A model generated the notes under the pieces. That model saw only the letters and a list, made by a program, of their open reading frames with translations. It searched no databases and had not been told where the DNA came from. The position numbers and the translations under genes were made by a program. Below, one piece after another: positions 34,830 through 45,951 of a stretch of 64,000 nt of DNA (position 1 is its first letter; each line of letters opens with the position of its first letter). The DNA is from Wolfiporia cocos (taxonomy: Eukaryota; Basidiomycota; Agaricomycetes; Polyporales; Phaeolaceae). Where the stretch lies: assembly GCA_029448655.1 (NCBI GenBank), contig JACCLO010000001.1, forward strand, positions 1,984,001 to 2,048,000. The letters run 5' to 3'.

Positions 34830-36496
34830 TCAAAAATACGATCCGGCACCTGCATACGAAGCCCCAGCGTGCGAGCTCGCTGTATCCACTACCGTCGGCG
34901 AGTCGGCAGTCCCATCATCCGATTGCGTGGATAGCTCCAGTTCCTCTGTGTGTCGCTGCACATATTCTACAGAGCCAGGTCCAAACGCAGGAGTCGGCTT
35001 GGTATATGGTTTCAATGTGACAGCGGACCGTCCGGCAGGTATAGATGCTTGCAGTTCGGACTGTGGCGGGACCGGCTGGAATGCCACCTAGAACAACAAG
35101 CCTTCAGTGTTTTGCCGGCAAGAAATTGTCAATCCGCTGGACTTACGGTATCGTTGATCTTCTGATAGCCCTTCAAGAACACGTTCACGCCCTCCAATTC
35201 TTCTAATACTTTCTCCCTCCTCCGCTCCCGCATCTCCTTCTCCCTATCACTTCCCATCACACTATGACTACTTTTGAGCTCCTCTAGCTCCTTCTTCGCC
35301 CACATCAAGAACGCCACAGCCACCCCGCCCTTGACCGTGCCACTGTTCTCGCCTGCATCTACGCCCAGCCACTTGCGCGCAAGCGCCCCATGGAATGCCG
35401 CCTCCTCTGCAAGATATCGGCGTAGCTCGGGTGCAACGTCCTCCCCGCCCTCGTCCCGCGGCTCGCGTCCGAGGGAAAGCTTCAGCTTCGACTTACTCGA
35501 CGAGCGATAGTCTCCCGGCGTCTTCGCAAGCGAGCGCGCGGACGCGTAGAGCGCGGCGCATTCAAGATGGAGCTTTGCGATAAGCACTGGGGAGGGATGC
35601 GACTTGGGGAGGGGCGGACCAGGAGTGAGTGTACTGTCGACGATCGCCTTGGAGAGGAGCTTGCGGATGGCAAGAGTTTGCGCGTCGGCTAGAGCCATCC
35701 TGCGTCGTTGTGAGTGGGAGCCGCAATGCATCAGAAGCTTACGCACTTGCTCAGACCGATGACGACCTCCCTGCTGAGATCGGGCGGCCGCGGGCATGTC
35801 ATGCCCGCAGCAACTACCCGTTCGCGCTCGCGCTCCCACTCCGCGAGACAGTCCTTCCCGATGAATTCAAATACACCCGCGGCCCTGCAGAGCAGTGTAA
35901 CTGCAAAGCCGAGGCGCTCGTCCTTCGCCTTGCGGTCCGCGTCCGATATCGCGCGATCTCGTTCGTACAAGCCAAGAGATTGGACTATTGTGCGCGAGAG
36001 ATTGGATAACGCGGATGCGTAGGTCAGCAGAGTGAAAATGAGCTCGGTGGACAGCGTGGGGATCGAAATGCGCGGCGAATTGTGGAAGAGATTGGACGAG
36101 AGCGTCGTGCGCCAACTGAAAACTAAGAAGTTTAACGTCGGAGATGTCGAAATCAACAGTAAGAAGACGCACTGGGTTCGTTCTTCATCACGAATTCTCC
36201 GTGCTCGATACAGTTTACGATCCCAAACAACTGTGGCAGATAGTCATCAAGGACCTGGACAGTTTGGAGCTCAGGACACGTATATCAGTTTGTGTATAGC
36301 GACTCACCTTGACTAACTTAAGGTAGTCTTTGCCGCCATCATCAACTCGCTTTGTTTCCTTCAACGCAGCCCGGAGATTTGCCCTAGCCTCTGTTGCTTC
36401 TGCGATCTCCGTGGTGTAGGTGGCTGTATAGTCGTCGCAGAAGCTAGCGAAAAATATGGCACCAGTTGTGGGTAACTCGTATAAGTAGGTCGACAT
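34830..36496 (-). CDS. palC: BRO1-domain pH-response regulator, PalC-like
   Basis: By family this is a component of the Pal/Rim ambient-pH pathway that links the plasma-membrane sensor complex to ESCRT-III through a BRO1-like domain. The start is MSTYLYELPTTGAIFFASF, matching the short conserved N-terminus of PalC. Mid-protein segments include LYASARSLAKTPGDYRSSSK, LRRYLAEEAAFHGALARKWL and GVNVFLKGYQKINDT. The last exon begins VAFQPVPPQSELQASIPAGR and includes PTPAFGPGSVEY, a PalC-like tail. Helical content is high. Exon joins near 36315, 36175, 35740 and 35145 were seen; I did not fix all of them. It shares a divergent promoter region with the F-box gene. Confidence 0.8.
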
Positions 36497-37069
36497 TCCA
36501 ATACGGTCAGTGCGACGTTAGAGGATCAAGGCGATATGGACAGAATATAAGAAAGAGAAGTGGGATGGCATGCAATCTTGTCACGAACGCGCCGCGTCAC
36601 ATCAGTCACAGCTAGATTACGGCACCCGAGCCTTGACCTGTACCGCCATGAACACTCACGAGTTCTGATATGCGCTGATGCGAACTCCCGCGAATAACGC
36701 TCTAGCGGATCAATGCCTTCATACAAACTCTGAGTTGGCAACGGAGACATCCCCTGGAGTCCCCTAGAATGCTACGAGCGCAGGCGATCAAGCCTTGCCG
36801 GCTCCCGCATGCTCACCCCTTCTGCATTGAAATGGCTGGCTCTCATGAATGTCGGGAAAGGCATTGGCCGATGGGTAAGTCCGTTACTGCGCCAGTGGGC
36901 GCGTCTCGTCCATGTGACAACGTGAGGCGGAGAAGTTTCGGGCTCGACACCTCAATGTAGTCTTCGAGGGTTCTACGGGCTACACGAGCCGACAGTCGCT
37001 TTCGGCCCTGGTTCTACTTCTCACCTCCCAACTGCTCGCTACCGCAACAACTAAGCAGCGTCGAGAACA
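36497..37069. promoter_or_regulatory. Divergent promoter region, palC / F-box gene
   Basis: This 573-base gap lies between divergent start codons. No other gene is visible. Confidence 0.45.
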
Positions 37070-38537
37070 ATGATACTCGCAGATCACTCCGTAGCCAGAT
37101 CACTCCAGGAAGTCATGTCGGTTCACAAGCTCCCGGGGGTATGCGATGTTACAGGATCTGCTCAGGCTCTGAGAATGAGCAGCATTTGTGACATGCCATA
37201 CGATGTGCTCTTCGAGCTGTTCGGCTACTTATCAGCAGTGGAGATCACCAATGTCTTCAGCACCTGTAGGGCACTGCACAACCATGCACCGGACATGTCG
37301 ATATGGCAGCGCCTCTGTGCCCGGCGCGGCCTACATGATTTGACGCATTTCAATGGCTTATCACCATTCACCATCTATACACAGTTGCTTCACCCGTACG
37401 GGCCTCTGATTGGACTGTGGGCTAGTGATTATCCCTACCGCGGAAGCATCATTGAATTCCGACTATTTGCGGGCGATAAATCCGAACACGGTGGGATTGT
37501 AGGCGAGCTTTGGCGATTCCCCGAGTCATTTGCATCGGTCGATGGGAAGCCACAACTACCAGAGTATATCCGTATGCTCAAAATCGGATTTGACCTTCCC
37601 AGAGACAAGAAGCTACGCGCAGACAAGTCGTCCACAGCTATGTCTGCCCATGTCATCTGCAACGCACTTCAGGCCGATCAGTCCCACTCAGGGAATATTG
37701 AGGTCTTGCCATCTTCTTACCAAGGATATTTCCTGCAGGGTTACCGTCGCACGTTCCCCCATCCCGAGTTTCCTGCGCCGGGTGCAGATTGGCATGACAA
37801 CACGCGAGGTGTTCCCCGCCTTAAACCCTCTCTGCCACACCACATTGATCAGCGGGAGCTCGTCCGCATCTTCCCTGCCGTACGTCTTCCCATTATCTTC
37901 GCAGCTACCACGCAATACCAGAAGCCAGCCGCGATATCCATCCAATGCGCCACATATCCGGGAACCTGCCCCTGTACACATAACCTACAGCCCTTTCTGC
38001 CCTTTGACGACCTGGCGCCTTCCCCGCCGCGCTACTACCCGCTCAAGCGAGACATTCATAAGAGTGTGGAACCGGAAAGTGCAGAGTGGTGTTTGGAGAC
38101 GCTTACAGGACTCTGGCTGGGCTCGTACGCACAGAACGGGACGGAGTGCATACACATCTCGTGGCACGATGAGTGCAAGGAATTGCGTGCGTGCAAGATC
38201 ACTGGAGATATACATGTCCCCCGTGGCGCACGCTCGTGGACGTTCAGGGCGCGGTCGGATATAGAGTGTCCGCCTTCAATCGCTACAATGTTTGGTATAA
38301 CTCCTGCTCCGTCCCGTGTTTTCACGGGCACGGGTACGATCAGCGAGCGCGGATTTCAGTACGTGCCATATTCTCGTGTGGCAAAATGTATGGGTTTTGA
38401 TCTCGAATGGCAGGCACGAGGCGCACGTCAGCTTGCTGATTGGTATTGTCAGTGCAGACGAAATCAAGATTTGGTGGGACCAGCTGAATGGCTTGGGGTC
38501 GTTCATTCGTTATAAGGGCCGCGGCGATGTCTCGTGA
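37070..38537 (+). CDS. F-box protein (FBXO31-like layout)
   Basis: This is a probable substrate adaptor of an SCF ubiquitin ligase. Exons 37070-38358 and 38414-38537 join in frame to 470 residues. The F-box is near residues 38-80 (MPYDVLFELFGYLSAVEITN, then IWQRLCARRG). A long C-terminal region follows that resembles FBXO31: HPYGPLIGLWASDYPYRGSI, LTGLWLGSYAQNGTECIHIS, then after the 55-base intron HEAHVSLLIGIVSADEIKIW and LGSFIRYKGRGDVS. Without this intron the frame ends early at 38515 with a C-terminus unlike the family. The start may be the Met at 37070 or a later one near 37175, just before the F-box. Confidence 0.85.
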
Positions 38538-39026
38538 TTTGCGCGGAGTGTCATTACTTTGAGTGCGCACAGTACCCAGGTATGTTGAGTGACATCTTAC
38601 CTTGCCTCGTAACTACTTACCTAGAGTGCACGGGTAGCGGAGTTGTCTGGTAATGGAGATAACATACCGGTGTATGAATACGAGCCGATTGAACAGATTG
38701 ATTATCAGGACCTTGCAGCCTATAGCTTCCAAGGTGCAACCAACGCAAGTGGCAGCATGACAGGAGTAACGGAACATGACTGTGATCGGTTGGCAGCAAC
38801 GACGGTGGATCCACAAGTGCGATGATGCAGATGTAACAATACTGGTGTTGAGAACTTGTTGATAAATTATTGAGTACCACGGATGCTTGTGCAGAGAGCG
38901 TGGATGGTCGGCATCAATACGTAGTACAACAGTAATGTATGTATACACCAATCAAGAATTCTCGTCAATATGCGGAGAGTTCCCATAGATGGATACAATA
39001 CATAATCGAGAGATCGACTCACTCTC
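38538..39026. other. Convergent intergenic stretch
   Basis: This holds the 3' regions of the F-box gene and of the membrane-protein gene. A 60-codon frame at 38643-38825 has no recognised similarity. Confidence 0.45.
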
Positions 39027-42000
39027 TCATCGATGTCTACCTAGTCCAAAAGGGAACAAGCTAGTCCGTCCTGGAGTAGTTGGTCGTCCCGCTGCGCTTG
39101 AACTTTCAGTATTCGGCCGCAAGGGCGGCAGATCAGGTTGGCTTGATGCGGTCTCTGCCTGACCAGTGCGTGGTTCTGAGAAGGTGGCCGCGCTCGCGAG
39201 AGGCGTACTCGGATTCGAGTCGGAGGGTTGCAAGCCCATCAGCTTCTGCACGATGGTCGATCGCACGGGCTGGGAGCCCTCCCGCGAGTGTGACGGGATA
39301 AACGCAGACGAGGGCGATTGCGGCTCCGCCCCGGGGAGTGGCGGATGTGGCGGTCGGTGAGAGCCGCTATAGCGTATCGCGCTTGTGCGGCGGGACTCGG
39401 TGACATGCGAGGCGGAGGAGTGCACTGAGTTTCTGAAGTGAATGTCGGAAACTGTGAGGGGAATGGAATCTGTTGGAGATGGCATCATGAGAGCCTGGTC
39501 TGGAAGAGCTGGGTCTGACACATTGGTGGGGTGCGGGGTGGGTAACAGGACGATCGGCGGTGGTAATGGGACGGTATGAAGAGAGATGTTGGGCGTGAGC
39601 GAAGGACGGCTAGCTGTCGGCCCGCCGCCTATTGTCATGGACAATCCCATGGAACCGCGCCGTTCTGCAGGGTTGGTGCTCGTCGTGCTTCGATCGCTCC
39701 CAGATTTCCGCTGCGACCGACTACTCGGCGTTGAACGCATCGATCCAGAGCGCGACCGGCGAGTCGAGCGGGGGCGACTTACATCTCGTGGTGATGATGA
39801 GCCTGAGGTAGACGAAGAGAAATCAAGGAATGAAAGTAGTGTGGACGGCCTTGGTGTCGATCTGCCCACTTCTGCGGTCTCCACTGCGGGCTCGCTCGCT
39901 GTATGACTGAGTGCTTGCTTCAAGGATTGTGGTAGTGACAATGCGCCCGTGCTCAAATACCTCTCGGTACGGCGCTCTGGGCGATCTCGCTGATGCGCAA
40001 ACTCCACTCGTAACGGGGATGTATTCTCGTCCCTCTCTGCATCTGCGACGGCGGTGTAGACCTGGGAGAGCAAAATCCCCCTACTGTTCGTCCTGTTATG
40101 CATTTCCCGGGGCCCGCGAGGGCGACTGCTAGGATGTGATGTCGACGTCGATTTTTGCGGTAGAGTCGACACTTGGGATCGCAGGGACAAAGGTTGCGGG
40201 GTAGAAGGGAACAGCGTTGGGGGATACTCCAGTGGTGTCGATGATAACTCGGGCAGCTCGATGGAGAAACTGCCGTCCGAGTTCTGCGACGCGTGCCTCG
40301 TCCGCGCCACCGACTTCCCCTTCGCACCCTGCCTCTGTGCGTTCTCTTCGATATCGTCCTCCACATCCTTCTCATTGTGTCCTGAAGGGCCGCCGATCTC
40401 AAGGACACCCTCCTCCGCTGCCTCATCGGGTCTTCCGTACCACGCGCTTGCCCTTCCTTTTTCTGACATATGTTCGGCTGTCGTGGGCGCGTTGCCTGCA
40501 CCGGAGGTGAACCACTTCCGCCAGTTGCTCCGCCAGTAGCGGACCTGTGGATGTTCAAGCATGCTGCGCTTACGGCGGTCCGTCCGTCTCCGCCAGAAGA
40601 AGAGCACCACGATGAGGCCGATGAGCCCTATGAATGCCAGAGTCGCGCCGATGGAGATGGCTGCGACAGCGCCTCTGGGTAACCCGGTGGATGTGGACAC
40701 AGCACCGATTGAACTGGCGCTACGGGTGAAACGAAGTCAATGCGTAAGTCGAGGCATCAGTAGAGGGCGCGCGCCTCGTGGTCAACGGCTGCGGGCCGCT
40801 GGCACCGACTTACCTGCTACTCTCCGTAGTGGTGACATTGACGCCCCCCGCGAGGACGACGAGGTATGTGCCCTCGCCTTCTTCATCCGCTCCGGCGTTC
40901 ACAACCTCGAGCGTGTGCATCACAGTCGGCTCGAGGCTGGCGACGTAGAAAAGGACAGTCGGGACCGAGTCCGTGAAGGACGACCGCGCAGAAAGAGTGG
41001 CGTATTGCGTGCCGTCGAGCGATATGTTGTACCGCCCGGACGACGGCGTGGTCAGGCCCGCGAGCGTGATTGCCGTGCCTACACGCACAGCAGCAACAGC
41101 AGCAGCAGCGGTCAGCACGTTGCAGGGGAATCAGCAGATAAAGGAACAGGATGACGACGACGACCGACGGGAGGGAAATCACGGGAGCGGAGAAAAAGCG
41201 AAACAAGTACGCTGGAGGTGAATTTTTTAACGGCGGCGCGCAGGCGCTGTGTGTCTACCACCGCGCCATCAGAGAAGCGCTGGGACCGAGACATGACGTG
41301 AGAACTCGGGCATCAACGCGAACCACCACGCAGGCTAGGCGAGCATCAGCCAAACCGCATGCGGTGCTTTGGATGCGGAACGGCTGCGCGATGCGGTGGC
41401 AACAAGGCACCTGAGCGCGGACCGGGCTGACATGTGAGGGCGCGCCATCAGGGCCGCGCGACACTCCGATCGGAGGAAGTGCGACTACGAAACATGGAGG
41501 TATGGACGTGCGCACTTACCGTTGAATTCAATGTGTGCGCTATCGCCGACAGTCATACTTGTATGGAACCCGTCGGCGGGTAGGTCGGGCAACAGGTCTG
41601 TGACATACGACCATTGACCGAGGTAAGAAATGGTGTCGTCCGGGACCGTGAACGTGGTAAGCGTTGCTGTTGGCGATGTCAGCGCTGTCGTGGCGGTAGG
41701 AGACGGAGCGGGTAAGCTGTGAGTCGAGCAGTAAGCAAAGTGATGCTGCGGGATCAGATATGCGGCCCCGGAGAACCCTTACACGAAAGAGAAGAAAAGA
41801 CATTGTAAAAATTAAAGTAAAATAGGTGCAACTAGGCGTTCACGAAAGCAATGAGGGTGTAAATTGAGATCAGGGACAACGGCTATGCCGCTGACCAAAC
41901 ATTGACCACACGGAACGAGTGTAACTACCAGCGACAAGGATTTACCGCAGGTGAGCGAAAAAGCACGCGAATTGACGACCTGCGGACAGCATTGAAGAAA

Positions 42001-42994
42001 AGAATCGCACTCGGTCAATGCAGCGCAACGATGGCTGAGTGACCCTTGGAAAATGGCGTCCCCAAAAGAACACTGGTGACACCGTGCATACGAAGGTTTG
42101 CGTGGTGCACGCTAATTGCAGCAATATTGGGATCATGACCACGCACCCTTCCACGAACAAGTCAACATGAGATAGAGCGATGAACGCGTCCAGGCTAGTA
42201 GGATCAGTTTCGCTCGATGCACCAGGATTATGTACGGTTAGCGCAATCTCATGCTCGCCGTCGACCAAATTGGAGAACGACGCCAATGTGTCATTCGCTG
42301 CGGTCTTGATGGAAGCGGCGGCGGATATCGATGAGTAATAGTTTGTGGTAGCGTTACCATCAAGCGCGATAGAGTATGTCAACGAACTGGACGAAGGAGC
42401 AACCTGTGTACCATGAATTGTTACCGCAGTACCTGCATGACGACATGATTAATATGAGTCTACGAGGGGGGACCTAGGCTTGATATCGAATTTGAGAGTC
42501 GCGCTTTGTTCCGGCGATCGTCAATCACCATCATGCTGATGGTGGCATGATGACAACCGGTTCAACACAATCAAGGGAGAATGTGGATGTTTAAATCGCA
42601 GCGTTCCCACCTCAAGTGGACGCGATGTAGCAACTGCCACACTACCAGCTGACCATACCGCCTCTCTATACCAGAGGCGTGCCGTACGTCCACCAGGTAA
42701 TGTGGCGGTTGCGACGCCGACGACAGGAGCCAGACAAATACGTCACACGACGAACTCACCATTCCACTTGAGCGCAAACTCGGCATTATTACATGCCGTA
42801 AGATGCAAGCTCGTGCCATTTCCAATGTTGCCCACGCCAGACGAAGAGCCATAGACCTCAGCAAAGCCAGACACGCTGTAGTACGGGTTCCAGCCTGCCG
42901 TGACATTCGGCATGCCGAACGTGTCAGCGAAGGGCGCATAGGCGATCGTCGGGGAGGTGTTGTCGACAGTGATGGAGAATACGGGAACTGCCAT
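39027..42994 (-). CDS. Single-pass membrane protein with two repeated ectodomains
   Basis: This belongs to a basidiomycete family of unknown function. Several minus-strand exons build an ectodomain made of two related units. Unit 1 begins MAVPVFSITVDNTSPTIAYA and continues with the Trp-containing AGWNPYYSV, LKWNG and LTYSIALDGNATTNYYSS. Unit 2 has TFTVPDDTISYLGQWSYVTD, HIEFNG and TAITLAGLTTPSSGRYNISL with DGTQYATL. Both units have the same order (Trp, FNG/WNG, Y-x-I-x-LDG), typical of a jelly-roll. A membrane span follows (AVAAISIGATLAFIGLIGLI) with a basic stop-transfer (FWRRRTDRRKR). The cytoplasmic tail is over 480 residues and Ser/Pro-rich, ending GRTSLFPFGLGRHR. I see no cleavable signal peptide; an upstream signal exon cannot be excluded. 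Confidence 0.78.
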
Positions 42995-45190
42995 GCATGA
43001 AACTCGCCCGAGCGCGATCGAGAGATCGCGGAGGGTTCAGCGACTCAGAAACTGGCTAGAAGCACGCTGGCAGACGGGGGACTCTGCAGGGCACACGCGG
43101 CGGACGACTGGCAGGGGCGAGCCGAGTGCAGGGAGCGTGGCGGACGGTGCTGCCGGGTATTATTGAGCAGTGCTGGTCGACTCGGGGCGATGCACCTGGG
43201 AAGGCATGGGTAGTCAGACTCGTCGCCGTCGTCAGAACGATGCGAAGCAGACCTCCTGCCTCGAGGACCGGTTTGACGCCCGCTGCACGTGAGCGCGTCG
43301 GGTAACTTCACGCACGCGTTGCGCTCTGGCTGGGAGAGGGTATCTGCGTGCGAGGTCGCAGAGGCAGAGGCAGAGGCAGAGAGCACGAAGGAGCAGCGTC
43401 GGGCGGCAGTCGGCTCATCGTGCTAGTCGCTCCCCAGCTTCTATGTATTCAGTTCGCGGAAGCGATTGTCCCCCGGCCCTGCTGACCCGCACCCGGGCGC
43501 CCCCTACAAGTTCAGGCTAGCGCTGCGCCACATTGGCTGTGCGGCGTGTATAGTTTCATCCTAGAGCTTGACGACGCGGGGCGGTCATGGCAGCGCCATA
43601 GATAGGTCCCATTACCTCTGGGCTAACATCTGGAGCTCATCGATACAATCATAACTTTATTCCGCCGGGTCTTATCATGCGGACAGAATCATTGCATGAA
43701 ATTGGGTGTTTCACATACATTGGATTTGCGGTCGGTGGACAGTCAGGAATGGTCCACTGACCACAAGCCATGTCCTCGGATGTACCAAGATTGTCAAGGC
43801 TCTCGATTTTGACAGAGCGACGGGCGCCAGAGTGAGTACTCCGAACATGACAGTCTCCAATGATTGCACTATGCCATGATCGTGCCTGTCGGCATGATCT
43901 TCGATTAATCCCATATTCCAAGAGGACAATCGAGGACTTTGATGCGGAACTGACGTCGACGGATAGGGGTGGCATAGCTGCACAAGGGTGGCGGGATGAA
44001 TACCCGCAACGATGGCGTCAGTTGAGCCAAAGTGATTCTTCCAATATATCCAGCCTCATGGCGTGTTGAGCCTGAAGAATATCGCACGCGAGCCTGTATG
44101 CATCTTTCGAAGCTTGATCCGGTGTCACGGAGGATCAGCCGCACATGACAGTATAGTGAAGGCTCGACCTACATATTATAGAGTGTGGATGTTAGCATGG
44201 ATTTCATGGAGTCAACAAACAAGTTTCCAGGAACAGCATGTGGGTGCAACATCCAATATTGGCAATAGTCTACTTTGAGATTCATGCAGTGCGTTCGAAT
44301 TTGATCCACGTGTTGCGACGTATACATCACGTACGAGAGACGATAGTTCCTATATTGAGGACCTGCGAGTCGTGGGCTGATCCGAGCACAGTTGTACACA
44401 TTCTCGAGTCAGTGAGAATGTCGTGACTCATCTAGTGGCGTTACAGTGATCGTGATCTAGTTGCATCCCTGCAAAATATATTGAGATAGGATGGATGGCG
44501 CTTCGTTAGATAAACCTGTCAATAATATCAGCGTCATCTGTCGTATGCAGCCGCTCACAAGTCTCCATGGGATCTGGAGAAGCGATCAGCTGTTAATGCA
44601 AAATGATCACGTCCCCCGTAAGATGCCAGGATTCCCGTCAACTAATTGAGCGTCAGCTGATATTGTCCACCTAGGCACCTGAAACAGGAACATGAAAATC
44701 TCTGTACATGTTGAAGCTTGCTTTCTCGTAGTTGCCCCATTAGTGCGTGGCTCTAGCATTCTCTGCTTGAGGTTATGAGTAACATATAATGCATAGGACA
44801 TCCTTGACTGTTCCCCGTTGCTGACTACCGTGGGTAGAGCTGCCAAGCATGAATGGCCGCTTCTTGTAATACATCAGAAGACGTGCTCATTCTAGGCAGC
44901 CACCACTGTCAGGGTCAGAGTAGATTAGTGAAACATTCTCTCCGTGCGGCTGTATATGCAGGCAGGGAGTTTCAAGATCAACACAGCCACCGATATCATG
45001 AAGCCTAAAGAAATTGAGATATACAAAGGAGAGACAACCATATAATTCCCGGATTAATCGACTGTATGCGCACCTGTTTGCGGTTACGAGCATGTCATTG
45101 TGGCACGAGGAATGACGGCATGTGCGGTACGACCCGATGCAAGAGCGATGTCGTATCTCATATGACATAATCATGCATGCATAGCATATT
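42995..45190. other. Gene-poor stretch
   Basis: About 2.2 kb with only short, unrecognised open frames on both strands. A six-base tandem repeat (GCAGAG-type, four to five copies) lies at 43358-43384. I cannot assign any gene; it may hold the membrane-protein promoter and decayed sequence. Confidence 0.4.
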
Positions 45191-45796
45191 CTAATACCGC
45201 CATTCTAGAGCTGCGGCGTGATGCAATGGAAACGCTGCGGAGTCCTCGCGTGTGCTGTATTCGTTCACGGAACGCGTTTCGACTTCCCAGACTTCTCTTC
45301 GGAGGTGGCGGTCGATTTGTAATGACTGTGGCGCCTGCATACCACTGCTGAGACACAGCTCGTCAAGCATCTCTTGCGCGATCGTCGGCTGTGGGGAAGA
45401 CAAGGGGGTTGGGTTCAAGTCCCCAGGAACCTTACATACCACATTTGGGCACGACAGAAGGCACCTTGTGTCCGATCGGCCGATCTCATCATCATCACGC
45501 TCGACCACGTGGCTACGGACTGGACTTGGGTAACTGTTAACATGAACTTGAACATTCAACGTCACAAACGCCTCACCGGTACCGTTGCTGCATTACGGTA
45601 TTCCGCGGGGCGAGTCCTTGCAAGCCGTCACACTATATTGGGCTTGGCCGATGCTTCTGCCCCATTGATCTTCATCTATTGCTTGTTGCAGACCGTCTCG
45701 CGCCTCGCCAAGGGTCAGCCGGTCAGGCCAGCCGTAAACGCTCCTGGAACTATCGGAGAAACTTGTGATCAGAACTGTGCGAACTAGGAGCGTCAA
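45191..45796 (-). CDS. Possible small gene of unknown function
   Basis: Not recognised. One minus-strand frame reads from 45565 to 45191. It contains a textbook intron at about 45383-45433 (GTATGT start, pyrimidine-rich TCTTCCCCACAG end, 51 bases, in frame). After it comes the charged, helical segment PTIAQEMLDELCLSSGMQAP, then QSLQIDRHLRREVWEVETRS. A second protein-like segment lies just upstream (LTLGEARDGLQQAIDEDQWG, 45593-45796), but I could not find a junction joining it. Either this is a real small gene divergent from the one starting at 45952, or a decayed fragment. Confidence 0.3.
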
Positions 45797-45951
45797 CTGG
45801 TGGTGAAACCTGGACCCACGGCAAGCAGTCCTCCCATTGAGCCGGCATTTTGGCAGGCGCTGTCACGATATATACTTTCTCGCAGGATTGCACCGTAGTC
45901 CCTTGATTGGAGCATTGGCTTGTCATTCATTGGATACGTTTGCGTTCAACT

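Noticed and set aside
38359..38515. F-box protein ending at 38515 without a last intron
   Set aside because: The 55-base intron gives the C-terminus expected for FBXO31-like proteins; the read-through tail does not.
45405..45430. T-arm-like GGTTCAAGTCC, suggesting a tRNA
   Set aside because: No matching acceptor stem, D-arm or anticodon arm could be drawn, and it overlaps an intron-like stretch.
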